A DNA stretch of 64,000 bases from Flammeovirga sp. OC4 (lineage in GTDB: Bacteria; Bacteroidota; Bacteroidia; Cytophagales; Flammeovirgaceae): contig NZ_JTAM01000042.1 of the NCBI RefSeq assembly GCF_000812565.1, positions 26,016 through 90,015 on the forward strand. Reading direction: 5' to 3'. This document shows positions 26,976 to 36,580 of this stretch, piece by piece. Numbering within the stretch: the first letter of the stretch is position 1; every line of letters begins with the position of its first letter. Both the position numbers and the translations under genes were made by a program. Below the pieces are notes generated by a model that was not told the DNA's origin, searched no databases, and saw only the letters and a list, made by a program, of their open reading frames with translations.

Positions 26976-28376
26976 TTATGCATTATCTTTTTTAACCAAA
27001 CTAGCGGTCATAATTGCTTCAGTCACTAACTTATCACCAACATAAGCTTGACCTTTCATCTTAGCAATTCCTCTACGGATTGGCATCAAAAGTTCACATT
27101 TGATCACTAATGTATCACCTGGCATCACCATCTTACGGAACTTACACTCTTCTACACCAACAAAATAAGTCCAGTAATTAGCAGGATTATCTACTGTGTT
27201 AAGCACTAAGATACCTCCTGTTTGTCCCATTGCTTCGATTTGTAATACACCTGGCATTACAGGGTTGCTTGGGAAGTGCCCTTGGAAGAATGGCTCATTG
27301 ATTGTAACATTCTTAACTCCAATTACATAGTTATCAGTAATCTCAGTAATTCTGTCTACCAATCTAAATGGATAACGGTGAGGTAACATTTCCTCAATGT
27401 GATTTACATCATAAACCGGAGGTACTGATGGATCGTAAGAAGGAACGTTTTTACGTGCTGACTTCAACATTAAGCTCTTTAACTTACGAGCAAATGCTAC
27501 GTTGGCTGCATGACCAGGACGAGCTGCTAAGATCTGCCCTTTGATTGGTCTACCTACTAATGCTAAGTCACCAACCATGTCTAATAATTTGTGACGTGCA
27601 GGTTCGTTAGGGTGACGTAATTGAACATTGTTTAAGATACCCTCTTCAGCTACTTCAACTGATGGTAACTCAAATAACTCTGCTAATTCGTCTAATGTCT
27701 CTGGAGAAACCACTTGATCCACTACTACAATAGCGTTGTTGAAGTTACCTCCCTTAATAAGATTTGCTTTACGTAATGCTTCAACTTCGTGTAAGAAACA
27801 GAATGTTCTTGATGAAGCAATTTCTGCAGCAAAATCCTCAATATTATTTAAAGCAGCATGCTGACTACCTAAAACTGGTGAGTTATAGTCTACCATTACA
27901 GTAAGTCTATAATCATTTAAAGGTAAGGCCGCAATTTCTACTTTACGATCATCTTCTTTGTAGAATACTCCTTCAGGTACTTCAAAGAAGTTTCTTAGCA
28001 TAGATTGTTCCTCTACACCAACTTCCATTAAAGCCTCTACAAACTTGATAGAACTACCTTCCATAATTGGAGGTTCTGGACCATCAATTTCGATTAAAAC
28101 GTTGTCAATTTGAAGACCAACCAATGCAGCTAATACGTGTTCAACAGTATTTACTCTTGCACCATCTTGTTCGATCGTTGTGCCTCTTGACACGTCTACA
28201 ACGTTGTCAACGTCACAATCAACGATAGGTTTTCCTTCAATATCTACTCTTTGGAACTTAAATCCATGGTTCTCAGGAGCTGGATTGAAAACCATCTTAC
28301 TGATTGCTCCTGTGTGAATACCAACGCCTTCTACAGTCACTGGCGCTTTTATAGTATGCTGTTTTGTATACATCAT
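26976..28376 (-). CDS. lpxC/fabZ: Bifunctional LpxC deacetylase / FabZ dehydratase
   Basis: 466 residues. The first ~310 are LpxC: EHVLAALVGLQIDN carries one zinc histidine and RHKLLDMVGDLAL the other His and the Asp. From about 325 to 466 it is FabZ: MLPHRYPFRLVDR, then the active-site histidine and glutamate in HFPSNPVMPGVLQIEAMGQ. The first half commits UDP-acyl-GlcNAc to lipid A; the second dehydrates hydroxyacyl-ACP in fatty acid synthesis. This fusion is characteristic of Bacteroidota and ties the two pathways at their branch point. It lies between lpxD and lpxA. Starting at the second Met would shorten it by one residue. Confidence 0.97.
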   Translation of the reverse strand: MMYTKQHTIKAPVTVEGVGIHTGAISKMVFNPAPENHGFKFQRVDIEGKPIVDCDVDNVVDVSRGTTIEQDGARVNTVEHVLAALVGLQIDNVLIEIDGPEPPIMEGSSIKFVEALMEVGVEEQSMLRNFFEVPEGVFYKEDDRKVEIAALPLNDYRLTVMVDYNSPVLGSQHAALNNIEDFAAEIASSRTFCFLHEVEALRKANLIKGGNFNNAIVVVDQVVSPETLDELAELFELPSVEVAEEGILNNVQLRHPNEPARHKLLDMVGDLALVGRPIKGQILAARPGHAANVAFARKLKSLMLKSARKNVPSYDPSVPPVYDVNHIEEMLPHRYPFRLVDRITEITDNYVIGVKNVTINEPFFQGHFPSNPVMPGVLQIEAMGQTGGILVLNTVDNPANYWTYFVGVEECKFRKMVMPGDTLVIKCELLMPIRRGIAKMKGQAYVGDKLVTEAIMTASLVKKDNA

Positions 28377-28454
28377 AAAATAGAATTGGCAAATTGAAAT
28401 TGCCTAACTACTTGGTTAATTTCTAATATATTAGCGGTCGAGTATAAAACTCGA

Positions 28455-29498
28455 CTACAAACTTAATACTTTTTTCTCAAGATCTCTCACAATTCTTTGT
28501 AACTCAGGTAGCTTCCTGTATACAGCGAATGCTTTTAAGTGATCCATTTGAGAGATGGCAGGCGATCCCATGATTCTTGTACCTGATTCTTTTACAGTTT
28601 GTGCAATTCCTGACTGGGCAGCAACCATCGTTCTGTCAGCCAACTGAATATGACCTGAAACGCCTACTTGGCCACCAATCATACAATTTGCACCGATTTC
28701 ACTTGAACCAGAAACACCCGTTTGTGAAGCGATCACAGTATTTTCACCAATGACAACATTGTGTGCAACTTGAATAAGGTTATCTAATTTCACGCCGCTT
28801 TTTAATACCGTTGATCCCATTGTTGCTCTATCCACTACAGTGTTAGCACCAATGTCTATGTTGTTCTCCAAGATCACATTTCCAATTTGAGGAATGGATT
28901 TATAAGTTCCATCTTTCTGAGGAGCGAATCCAAAACCATCTGAACCGATAACGGCACCAGCTTGGAGGGTACAGTTATTTCCTAACTTTGATCCATGACA
29001 GATTTTTACTCCGGCATAAATCACACAATTATCACCTATTTCAACCCCTTCTCCAATAAATACTTGAGGATGAATTTTTGCATTTTTACCAATTTTTGCA
29101 CCCTTAGAAATATAAGTAAATGCACCAACATAAGCTGTTGCCTTATCCATTTCTACAGACTCATCAATAAAAGCAGGTTGTTCAATTCCTACTTTCGCTA
29201 AGCTTAGCATTCTTTGGTATTCAGTAAGAAGATCGGTAAAACCAGAATAAGCGTCCTCTACTACAATCATAGCACACGGCACTTCCTGTTTTGGTTCGAA
29301 GCCTTTACTGACGATTACAGCACTAACTTTAGTTGAATAGAGATATTCTTCATATTTCATATTTGCAAGAAATGAGATTGCATTGGCATCTCCTTCTTGA
29401 ATTTTAGCGATTGCTGATATTTTTGCATTTGGGTCACCCCCTACGACTTCACCTTGTAGTAATGCCGCAATTTGTTGAACTGTAATCTCTAACTTCAT
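28455..29498 (-). CDS. lpxD: UDP-3-O-(3-hydroxyacyl)glucosamine N-acyltransferase
   Basis: 347 residues, the usual length. It has the N-terminal uridine-binding domain (about 1-100), the hexapeptide beta-helix (GAKIGKNAKIHPQVFIG, GSDGFGFAPQKDGTYKSIPQIG), the catalytic histidine in QVAHNVVIG, and a C-terminal helix. It adds the second hydroxyacyl chain during lipid A synthesis. It is 78 bp before lpxC/fabZ and 79 bp after the HD-domain gene, with no terminator between them, so the three are likely one operon. Confidence 0.96.
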   Translation of the reverse strand: MKLEITVQQIAALLQGEVVGGDPNAKISAIAKIQEGDANAISFLANMKYEEYLYSTKVSAVIVSKGFEPKQEVPCAMIVVEDAYSGFTDLLTEYQRMLSLAKVGIEQPAFIDESVEMDKATAYVGAFTYISKGAKIGKNAKIHPQVFIGEGVEIGDNCVIYAGVKICHGSKLGNNCTLQAGAVIGSDGFGFAPQKDGTYKSIPQIGNVILENNIDIGANTVVDRATMGSTVLKSGVKLDNLIQVAHNVVIGENTVIASQTGVSGSSEIGANCMIGGQVGVSGHIQLADRTMVAAQSGIAQTVKESGTRIMGSPAISQMDHLKAFAVYRKLPELQRIVRDLEKKVLSL

Positions 29499-29577
29499 AG
29501 TAAGGTTCCTATGTATCTTTTATAGATAATTTATTCATTTTTTTGAGCCAATAAGGAATATTAGTCAAAAAATCACG

Positions 29578-30795
29578 CTAAGATACGATTTTGGGTTGGC
29601 ATAGATAATACTTTGTAACAATTTTCGTCAATACTTCTATGTTAGGCAGGTCTGAAGCCTCAGAAATATCAATCACATCACCATTGTTCATCTTTACTTT
29701 AATATTCTGTCTACCAGAAGTATACGCCGAATTACTCACTTCACCTATAAACGATAAATAGGTCAAATCTTTCTTCGAAAAACCTTTTGCTAATAAATCT
29801 TTCTCTACTGATTTTAACTTTTTTTGTGATATTTTTTTGGAAGACATTTCTAAATGAAACAGTTTTCGATGAAGTAAACCTTCAATCAAATAGTCTAAGA
29901 CCTTATCTCCAGAGTTTTTCCACTGTTTAATCGCCGACCAAACATTATAATCATCTAATTGTAAAAAGTGCTCAAGTAATTGATCATTACGCATGAAATC
30001 CTCCTTAGTGAAATCATTGGTCATAAAAAAGTTTAGATCAGGATCACACAACATGTTCTTCCCTTCCTTCATCAATTCTCTAGCTCGTTTTATAATACTC
30101 TGAAGCATAATTTCAGCTGCTAATCCTGTTTTGTGAAGATATACCTGCCAATACATCATTCTTCTGGCGTTCAGAAAACGATCAATACTGTAGATTCCTT
30201 TTTCAAGAACTACAATCTCATCATTATGTACATCCAGCATTCTAATGATACGGTCCGCACCTACGCTCCCTTCAACAACTCCTGAGAAGTAACAATCTCT
30301 TTGTAAATAATCCAGTCGGTCCATATCCAATTGACTAGAAACCAAACGGTGAAAGAAGTTTCTCTTGTATGTTCCTTCAAATATTGAAATCGCAAGATTC
30401 AATGCACCATCAAACTCTGCATTCAATTTATGCATTAGAAGAGAAGTCAATTCTTCATGATGAACATTGATAAGTATATATTCTAATGAATGAGAAAAAG
30501 GGCCGTGTCCCAAATCATGAAGGAGGATTGCAATCATTGCAGCTTCTTTTTCTTTTTTAGTAATTTTTGTCCCCTTCCTTTTTAGAGATTCTAAAGCCAG
30601 CTTCATCAAGTGCATGGCACCTAATGCATGACTGAAACGAGTGTGCTGAGCTCCAGGGTATACAAAACTAGACATTCCCATCTGTTTGATCCTTGTTAAT
30701 CTTAAGAATATAGGGTGATTCACCAACTCTAAAATCAGCTCTGAATCAATAGTCACAAACCCATAAATAGGATCGTTTATCATCTTGTATACCAT
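29578..30795 (-). CDS. HD-domain phosphohydrolase
   Basis: 405 residues from the ATG at 30795 (MVYKMINDPIYGFVTID). This start is preferred over one at 30921, because the longer version would begin inside the preceding gene's terminator and family members begin around INDPIYGF. The metal-binding HD motif is visible as the FSHALGAMHL and ILLHDLGHGPFSHSLE segments. Such proteins resemble dGTPase-type phosphohydrolases. It is the first gene of a cluster with lpxD and lpxC/fabZ, a gene order that I recall as conserved in Bacteroidota. Substrate not known. Confidence 0.88.
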   Translation of the reverse strand: MVYKMINDPIYGFVTIDSELILELVNHPIFLRLTRIKQMGMSSFVYPGAQHTRFSHALGAMHLMKLALESLKRKGTKITKKEKEAAMIAILLHDLGHGPFSHSLEYILINVHHEELTSLLMHKLNAEFDGALNLAISIFEGTYKRNFFHRLVSSQLDMDRLDYLQRDCYFSGVVEGSVGADRIIRMLDVHNDEIVVLEKGIYSIDRFLNARRMMYWQVYLHKTGLAAEIMLQSIIKRARELMKEGKNMLCDPDLNFFMTNDFTKEDFMRNDQLLEHFLQLDDYNVWSAIKQWKNSGDKVLDYLIEGLLHRKLFHLEMSSKKISQKKLKSVEKDLLAKGFSKKDLTYLSFIGEVSNSAYTSGRQNIKVKMNNGDVIDISEASDLPNIEVLTKIVTKYYLCQPKIVS

Positions 30796-30905
30796 ATATA
30801 AAAAATCTGTTTCTAAGTAACTTAAGTACTTATCAAAAATAAAACAAAGAAAATTGTTATGGTATTTTTTAAGCATTAAGTGCTCAATATGTATTACTTT
30901 AAACC

Positions 30906-30942
30906 AAAAAACAGGTTTCAATTCAAGATCAAAACCTGTTTA
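30906..30942 (-). terminator. Rho-independent terminator
   Basis: AAACAGGTTT and its complement flank a 13-nt loop and lead into a T-run on the minus strand. It closes the outer-membrane-protein gene ending at 30995. Confidence 0.8.
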
Positions 30943-30994
30943 TATATCAAAATATGAAATACGTTTTAAGAATTACATTCTAATTATGATGTCT

Positions 30995-32749
30995 TTAGAA
31001 CCTCTTTCCAACACTCAATTGAAATTCTGTACGGCTGTAATCCATATCAATAATTGGATAAATCAAAATTGTATTTCCATCCCCATCAACAAAGTTATCT
31101 TCTAACTGATAAGGGCTTTCAGTACTTTTCCATTGACTATAAATTACTGCAAAATCAGCATAGAAATTATTATTTCTATACCCTAAACCTCCTGAGTAGA
31201 AAGACCTGCTTTGATCTACAAAACGATACTCTTCCTTTGTCGGATCTTGGTAGTAAGCATAACCTGCTCTAAGCATAAAGTTTCTACTCAAGCGATACTC
31301 ACCACCTACTCTAAGATTAATTGTATTTCTATATTCTTCACCCAAGATATAATTATCCCCAGCGAAATTTTCTTCTATACGTTCTTCATTGATGGTATTT
31401 TCAAAATAATAAGTCGTACCATTGCTTATTTTCATCGCCGAATAGCCTACATATTCTACATCAAGAGTAATGAAACCTTTCTTACCAAGGAAACCTGAAA
31501 TACCACCTGAAGCTTTCCAAGGCGTATTCATATTATAACGTGTTCTGATTTCACTATGATTAGAAACTCTTGTTCCGGAATATCTTTGAGTATCATTGAC
31601 AGCATTAGGATTATATAAATCTAAACCGTCAGGGTTGTACACATAAGATTGACCATCTTTAAAATGATTCGCTTGGTATGTTGAATCATTCCATGTGTAA
31701 TCTGCAGTTCTTTGTAATGAAGCACTGTAATAATCATTTAATGCATACCAAGTTGGAGAAGTGAATGTAGCTCCTACTCGAATAGCATCTATAGGTCTCC
31801 AAATTAAACCAGCCTGAAAGTTGATACCCCAACCAGTGGTACTAAATGATTCTCCTAATCCTAAATAAGTCAATTCTGAATCTCTTAATTCTACGTATTG
31901 ACTATTTTTAGAATAGCTCACATTCTGAACACCCATCTTCGCCCCTAAATAGAGTTTATCATCAAAGTTTCCACCGTAGGCAAAGGCAGCTTCGTATTGA
32001 CCACCTCTTGTTTCAATCATTTGTGATCTTTGAGTTATCCTTGATGTCGTAAAACCATCTGCATCACGCCCTATGTTATAATAATAAGCATTTGGATCTT
32101 GATAGCTAGGATCGTTGGCATCAGTGTAAAATATCGGTTTGATTAAATCTAATTCGTAAGCCATTCCTCCAAATGAAGAAGCCCCAAAACGCTTTTCTAC
32201 ATCCATAAACGCTTGAGATGATCCATAGGCTGACTCCTCAAACGAATTTAATATTGAAGTTGGGTTACCACTTCTATCCGTATAAGAAACATCAGAATTA
32301 AAGTCTGCAATACGATTTAGAGTAATTGCAAATGCTCCTCCTCTCCATTTACTTCCGTCTCCATTCGATGATTTTGAACTAGAAAAAACGGCGCCTAGCT
32401 GTGGCAAGAAGAATCGTGTTTGCCCCGCATCTCCTGATATACCTTCTCCTGAAGCAGAAGAATTTGTCAATCCAACTCCAGCCGATAAATGATATTCTGA
32501 TTTACGCATAAACCCCAATCCAGCAGGGTTTAACATTGCATGCGATACGTCACCTCCCAATGAAACTCCCGCTCCACCTAATGCTCTAATACGGGCTGAT
32601 CCTGTAGGGTTTTGCTGTGAAAAACGAACAGCATCTCTGTAATACCCTACGGGATAGAAATCCGCTCCGGACTGTGCACTAACAGAAAATGATAAGAATA
32701 AGGATAGTGCGATTAATAAAATAGGTTTGATAAGATCTTTTGTATTCAT
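30995..32749 (-). CDS. OmpP1/FadL-like outer-membrane protein
   Basis: 584 residues from the ATG at 32749, chosen because it gives a clean signal peptide (MNTKDLIKPILLIALSLFLSFSVSAQ); an in-frame ATG 42 bases upstream would put a polar extension before it. The mature protein opens with the typical GSARIRALGGAGVSLGGDVSHAMLNPAGLGF pattern of OmpP1/FadL-like barrels, followed by many strands with aromatic ends and a final FQLSVGKRF. FadL proteins let long-chain fatty acids or other hydrophobic compounds cross the outer membrane; the substrate here is unknown. It stands alone, with its own terminator. Confidence 0.85.
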   Translation of the reverse strand: MNTKDLIKPILLIALSLFLSFSVSAQSGADFYPVGYYRDAVRFSQQNPTGSARIRALGGAGVSLGGDVSHAMLNPAGLGFMRKSEYHLSAGVGLTNSSASGEGISGDAGQTRFFLPQLGAVFSSSKSSNGDGSKWRGGAFAITLNRIADFNSDVSYTDRSGNPTSILNSFEESAYGSSQAFMDVEKRFGASSFGGMAYELDLIKPIFYTDANDPSYQDPNAYYYNIGRDADGFTTSRITQRSQMIETRGGQYEAAFAYGGNFDDKLYLGAKMGVQNVSYSKNSQYVELRDSELTYLGLGESFSTTGWGINFQAGLIWRPIDAIRVGATFTSPTWYALNDYYSASLQRTADYTWNDSTYQANHFKDGQSYVYNPDGLDLYNPNAVNDTQRYSGTRVSNHSEIRTRYNMNTPWKASGGISGFLGKKGFITLDVEYVGYSAMKISNGTTYYFENTINEERIEENFAGDNYILGEEYRNTINLRVGGEYRLSRNFMLRAGYAYYQDPTKEEYRFVDQSRSFYSGGLGYRNNNFYADFAVIYSQWKSTESPYQLEDNFVDGDGNTILIYPIIDMDYSRTEFQLSVGKRF

Positions 32750-32977
32750 ATTAGTTTGATGTATTCTCAAAAAATTGGGAGTCAAAAACACATTCTTCTA
32801 TTTAAGGATAAGAATATATTATTCTAAGTGATATTTAGTAATAGAATCGAGTTAAATACCTATTCAAAGTTAGTTAATAAGTTGATTTAGACAATTTGAA
32901 TAAGTACTTAATGATGAATAATTGACCAAATGAGAATCATCAGCTTAGTAATACTGATGATTCTTAAATTAAAGTTA

Positions 32978-33010
32978 CAAAAAAGGATGTCCCTTTACGA
33001 AACATCCTTC
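32978..33010 (-). terminator. Rho-independent terminator
   Basis: AAGGATGT pairs with ACATCCTT, with six T residues following on the minus strand. It ends the Gly/Tyr/Met-rich protein gene. A second hairpin without T-run (AGAATCATCAG / CTGATGATTCT) lies at about 32934-32964. Confidence 0.75.
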
Positions 33011-33031
33011 AATATTTTTTATCTGAATAAA

Positions 33032-34042
33032 TTATCTTCTTCTCACTGAGCGACCTGCAGAACCTGTACTTCGTCCTCCCATAGATGATGGAGAAGAACT
33101 TCTGAATGATGAATTACTGTTCGTTGGTCTTCTAAATGAACTATTGTTGTTAAACGGACTGCTACTTGGTCTTGAAGAACCAAAACTAGTATTAGGTCTT
33201 GTTTGTGTAGCAGAAGGTCTTCTTGTTGTACCTACCCCATTTGAAGCAATAGATTTTCTATATCTTTCAGGATACTTGATTCTATTCGTTGAAGCAACCC
33301 CATTTGGTCTAGCCACTGAAGGTCTACGTCTAACATCACTGCCTGGATTAACAGGAACATAAATTGGATATCTTCCATAACCATATCCTGGATAGCCATA
33401 ACCCGGATACATACCTCCATACATTGGATCATACATACCACCATAACCATATCCTGGGTACATGCCGCCCATGCCGTACATTGGGTGTCCCCATGGGTAC
33501 ATACCTCCCATGCCCATGCCATACATCGGGTACCTCCATCCTGGATACATTCCCATACCCATGCCCATTCCTATACCAAGGCCTAAGCTAAAAGCGGAGT
33601 TGTTTCCAAAACCAATTCCAATACTTGTACCAGTACCAAATGTACCAGCAGACATTCCTAGTGATACTGAAGGGTTAGAGAAGAAACCTCCACTCTTCTT
33701 ACCACCTTGTTGTTGCTCTGCAATACTCATTCCTTGAGTCGCTTCCATGTAGGCATTTCCTGTAGTAGGAATTGATGAAGGAATAACACCTTCATCTGTT
33801 ACATAATAAGGATATCCATATCCTGTGCCTACACCATCCGGGTTTGAAAAACGACTTAGTTGTTCTTGTCTTTCAGGGGTGTTAGGAAAATCGTGATTTG
33901 CAATATCCGAAGGTAACATTGCAGGTTTTGCACTAAGTGCTTCTCTGTCAGCTTTTGTGAAATACATGTCATCGAACTCCTGACCGAAGGCAGAAGACAC
34001 TGCAAGTAATGCACTAATAGCCGTATATATCCATTTATTCAT
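33032..34042 (-). CDS. Exported low-complexity Gly/Met/Tyr/Pro-rich protein
   Basis: 336 residues. A signal peptide ends near SSAFGQ. Residues about 25-115 are ordinary and polar, about 118-215 are dominated by Gly, Met, Tyr and Pro (repeats such as GMGMGMGMYPG and GGMYPGYGYG), and the last ~100 are rich in Ser, Arg and Asn (RRPS, SSFRRPTNSNSSF). No enzyme motif is visible. A periplasmic or surface structural role is possible; this is inference from composition alone. It is a single gene with a terminator. Confidence 0.6.
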   Translation of the reverse strand: MNKWIYTAISALLAVSSAFGQEFDDMYFTKADREALSAKPAMLPSDIANHDFPNTPERQEQLSRFSNPDGVGTGYGYPYYVTDEGVIPSSIPTTGNAYMEATQGMSIAEQQQGGKKSGGFFSNPSVSLGMSAGTFGTGTSIGIGFGNNSAFSLGLGIGMGMGMGMYPGWRYPMYGMGMGGMYPWGHPMYGMGGMYPGYGYGGMYDPMYGGMYPGYGYPGYGYGRYPIYVPVNPGSDVRRRPSVARPNGVASTNRIKYPERYRKSIASNGVGTTRRPSATQTRPNTSFGSSRPSSSPFNNNSSFRRPTNSNSSFRSSSPSSMGGRSTGSAGRSVRRR

Positions 34043-34248
34043 AATAAACGTGGTTACTATTTTATAAAAACATCAATGGGAGCAAAATTCTATTATATTT
34101 GTGTTCCGATTGAACTCAAAAAAATAGGTTAGCATTAGCTTATAAACAAATATAAGAATTATAAGCAATATTACACTAATCTTTAACAGTTCAAACGACA
34201 ATTTATATACTTGATTGTAACCACTTTCAGAAAGTTTTATAATAGATC

Positions 34249-35724
34249 ATGGCAAAAGGCTTACCAAAAAGAAGCGACGATTATTCAGCTTGGTATAACG
34301 AGTTGGTAAAAAAAGCAGATCTTGCTGAAAATTCAGCAGTACGTGGATGTATGGTTGTGAAACCTTACGGATATGCGATCTGGGAAAAAATGCAACAGAC
34401 ATTAGACAAGATGTTCAAAGATACTGGACACTCTAATGCTTATTTTCCTTTATTAATTCCTAAATCTTACTTAAGTAAAGAAGCGGATCACGTGGATGGT
34501 TTCGCAAAGGAGTGTGCTGTAGTAACACACTACCGTCTTAAGAATGCAGAGGACGGTTCTGGCGTAGTTGTGGACCCCGAAGCAAAGTTAGATGAAGAAT
34601 TGATCGTACGCCCCACATCTGAAACAGTGATCTGGAGTACTTATAAAAACTGGATCCAATCGTACAGAGATCTTCCTTTATTGGTAAACCAATGGGCTAA
34701 CGTAATGCGTTGGGAAATGCGTACGCGTTTATTCCTTCGTACTTCTGAATTCTTATGGCAAGAAGGTCATACGGCCCATGCTACTGAAGCAGAAGCAGTT
34801 GCTGAAACAAAACAAATGTTAGAAGTATATGCTGACTTCGCTGAAAACTTCATGGGAGTTCCAGTTGTTAAAGGTGTAAAAACGGCTAACGAAAGATTTG
34901 CAGGTGCTGTTGATACGTTCTGTATTGAAGCCATGATGCAAGATGGTAAAGCATTACAAGCGGGTACTTCTCACTTCTTAGGTCAAAACTTCGCGAAAGC
35001 ATTTGATGTGAAATTCTCTGACAAAGACAACAAGTTAGAGCACGTTTGGGGTACTTCTTGGGGTGTAAGTACACGTTTGATGGGAGCATTAATCATGGCT
35101 CACTCAGATGACGAAGGCTTAGTATTACCTCCAAAATTAGCTCCTATCCAAGTGGTGATTGTTCCTATCTACAAAGGACAAGAGCAATTGGATGCGATCT
35201 CAGAGAAAGTAAAAGTGATTCAAAAAGAATTACAAGCTTTAAATATCTCAGTGAAGTTTGATGACAGAGACTCATTACGTCCAGGATTCAAATTCGCAGA
35301 TTGGGAATTGAAAGGTGTTCCTGTACGTATGGCAATGGGACAACGTGACCTTGAAAACGGTACTGTTGAGATTGCTCGTCGTGATACTAAAGAGAAAAAT
35401 ACGTATCAATTAGACAACGTGGTGGAGACGGTAAAACAACTTTTAGAGGATATTCAAGCGAACATCTACCAAAAAGCATTTGACTACCGTGAGTCTCATA
35501 TCACAAAGGCAGATACTTTTGATGAGTTCAAAGATCTTTTGGAAAACAAAGGTGGTTTCATTGCAGCACACTGGGATGGAACAGGCGAGACAGAAGATAA
35601 AATCAAAGAATTGACAAAAGCGACAATTCGTTGTATTCCTTTAAATAATGAGCAAGAAGAGGGTGCTTGTATCTACACTGGCAAACCTTCTACGCAAAGA
35701 GTTCTTTTTGCTAAGGCTTATTAA
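34249..35724 (+). CDS. proS: Prolyl-tRNA synthetase, archaeal/eukaryal (type 3) form
   Basis: 491 residues. The short form lacks the bacterial editing insertion and begins [26 protein letters not shown], as in archaeal-type ProRS. Class II motif 2 is in [27 protein letters not shown] and motif 3 near [26 protein letters not shown]. It charges tRNA-Pro in the cytosol. It also has the C-terminal domain ending in a Tyr (LFAKAY). Single gene, with a hairpin terminator about 50 bp downstream. Confidence 0.96.
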   Translation: MAKGLPKRSDDYSAWYNELVKKADLAENSAVRGCMVVKPYGYAIWEKMQQTLDKMFKDTGHSNAYFPLLIPKSYLSKEADHVDGFAKECAVVTHYRLKNAEDGSGVVVDPEAKLDEELIVRPTSETVIWSTYKNWIQSYRDLPLLVNQWANVMRWEMRTRLFLRTSEFLWQEGHTAHATEAEAVAETKQMLEVYADFAENFMGVPVVKGVKTANERFAGAVDTFCIEAMMQDGKALQAGTSHFLGQNFAKAFDVKFSDKDNKLEHVWGTSWGVSTRLMGALIMAHSDDEGLVLPPKLAPIQVVIVPIYKGQEQLDAISEKVKVIQKELQALNISVKFDDRDSLRPGFKFADWELKGVPVRMAMGQRDLENGTVEIARRDTKEKNTYQLDNVVETVKQLLEDIQANIYQKAFDYRESHITKADTFDEFKDLLENKGGFIAAHWDGTGETEDKIKELTKATIRCIPLNNEQEEGACIYTGKPSTQRVLFAKAY

Positions 35725-35775
35725 TACAGATAAAAATAAAGCTTGTGCCTAAAATCATAAGCTAAAAATTATATT

Positions 35776-35820
35776 AAACGGATGGTATATGTAAATTACA
35801 GATACTATCCGTTTTGTTTC
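35776..35820 (+). terminator. Rho-independent terminator of proS
   Basis: AAACGGAT...TATATGT pairs with ACAGATA...ATCCGTTTT (one bulge), followed by a T-rich run, before the NeuD-like gene. Confidence 0.65.
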
Positions 35821-35848
35821 TTTCAGTATTTTAAAACAATAAAAAATT

Positions 35849-36487
35849 ATGGACCATCTTAATCCAGTAATTATACTTGGTGCTAGTGGCATGGGTAAAG
35901 CCGCTCTAGACATTTTCAAAAGTCAAGACATTATTGTTTACTGCTTTCTTGATGCAGACGAAGAACTTCATGGTGCTGAAATTGGTGAAGTTTCTGTAAT
36001 GGGATCTCCTGAAGATGGAGGATTCTTAAAGCATATCGGCAAAAAATGTGATGCTTTCGTTGCTATTGAAGATCATGACACTCGTCAAAAAATAGTGAAG
36101 ACGCTCAAAGAACGTCGTAAAGTGATGCCTGTAAACGCGATTCATAAAGATTCCAGTATTTCTTCATCTGCCTTCTTAGGTTATGGTAACTTCATTAATG
36201 CAGGTGCTAGAATTGGTTACGATGCTAAAGTTCCTGACAACTGTATTATTCACAGTAACGCTGTTCTTGAGCATAATGTAACGCTTGATGACTTCGTTTC
36301 TATTGGTTCGGGTGCTATTATCGGATCAGGAGCTAAAATCGGTAAAGGTGCTTTTATCGGTTCGGGTGCTATTATTTCTTCTAATGTTATTGTAGGAGAA
36401 AATGCTAAAGTTGCTCCAGGTTCATTAGTAATGACAGAAGTGAAAGCGAATACTACGGTATTTGGCATGCCTGCGAAGGAAATATAG
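35849..36487 (+). CDS. NeuD/PglD-like sugar O- or N-acetyltransferase
   Basis: 212 residues. The N-terminal part has a Rossmann-like start (VIILGASGMGKAALDIF) used to bind the nucleotide sugar, and residues about 105-205 are hexapeptide repeats (SSAFLGYGNFINAGARIG, LDDFVSIGSGAIIGSGAKIG) ending in VFGMPAKEI. This architecture is that of NeuD/PglD acyltransferases that acetylate activated sugars in polysaccharide or glycan synthesis. No other glycan genes are adjacent, apart from a radical SAM gene 93 bp downstream. Acyl acceptor unknown. Confidence 0.82.
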   Translation: MDHLNPVIILGASGMGKAALDIFKSQDIIVYCFLDADEELHGAEIGEVSVMGSPEDGGFLKHIGKKCDAFVAIEDHDTRQKIVKTLKERRKVMPVNAIHKDSSISSSAFLGYGNFINAGARIGYDAKVPDNCIIHSNAVLEHNVTLDDFVSIGSGAIIGSGAKIGKGAFIGSGAIISSNVIVGENAKVAPGSLVMTEVKANTTVFGMPAKEI

Positions 36488-36580
36488 AATTTGAATTAGC
36501 CGTTTCAATTTCAGTGAATTCGTTTGAAACTAGCTAGAGGGTAGACATATAGCTCTACCCCTACATCCCTCTTCCCTCCC

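Noticed and set aside
30796..30921. Longer N-terminus for the HD-domain protein starting at 30921
   Set aside because: It would begin inside the preceding gene's terminator and adds residues not seen in the family.
33144..33737. Long open frames on both strands within the Gly/Met/Tyr-rich gene
   Set aside because: Low-complexity codon composition keeps several frames open; only the minus-strand frame with a signal peptide and terminator is credible.
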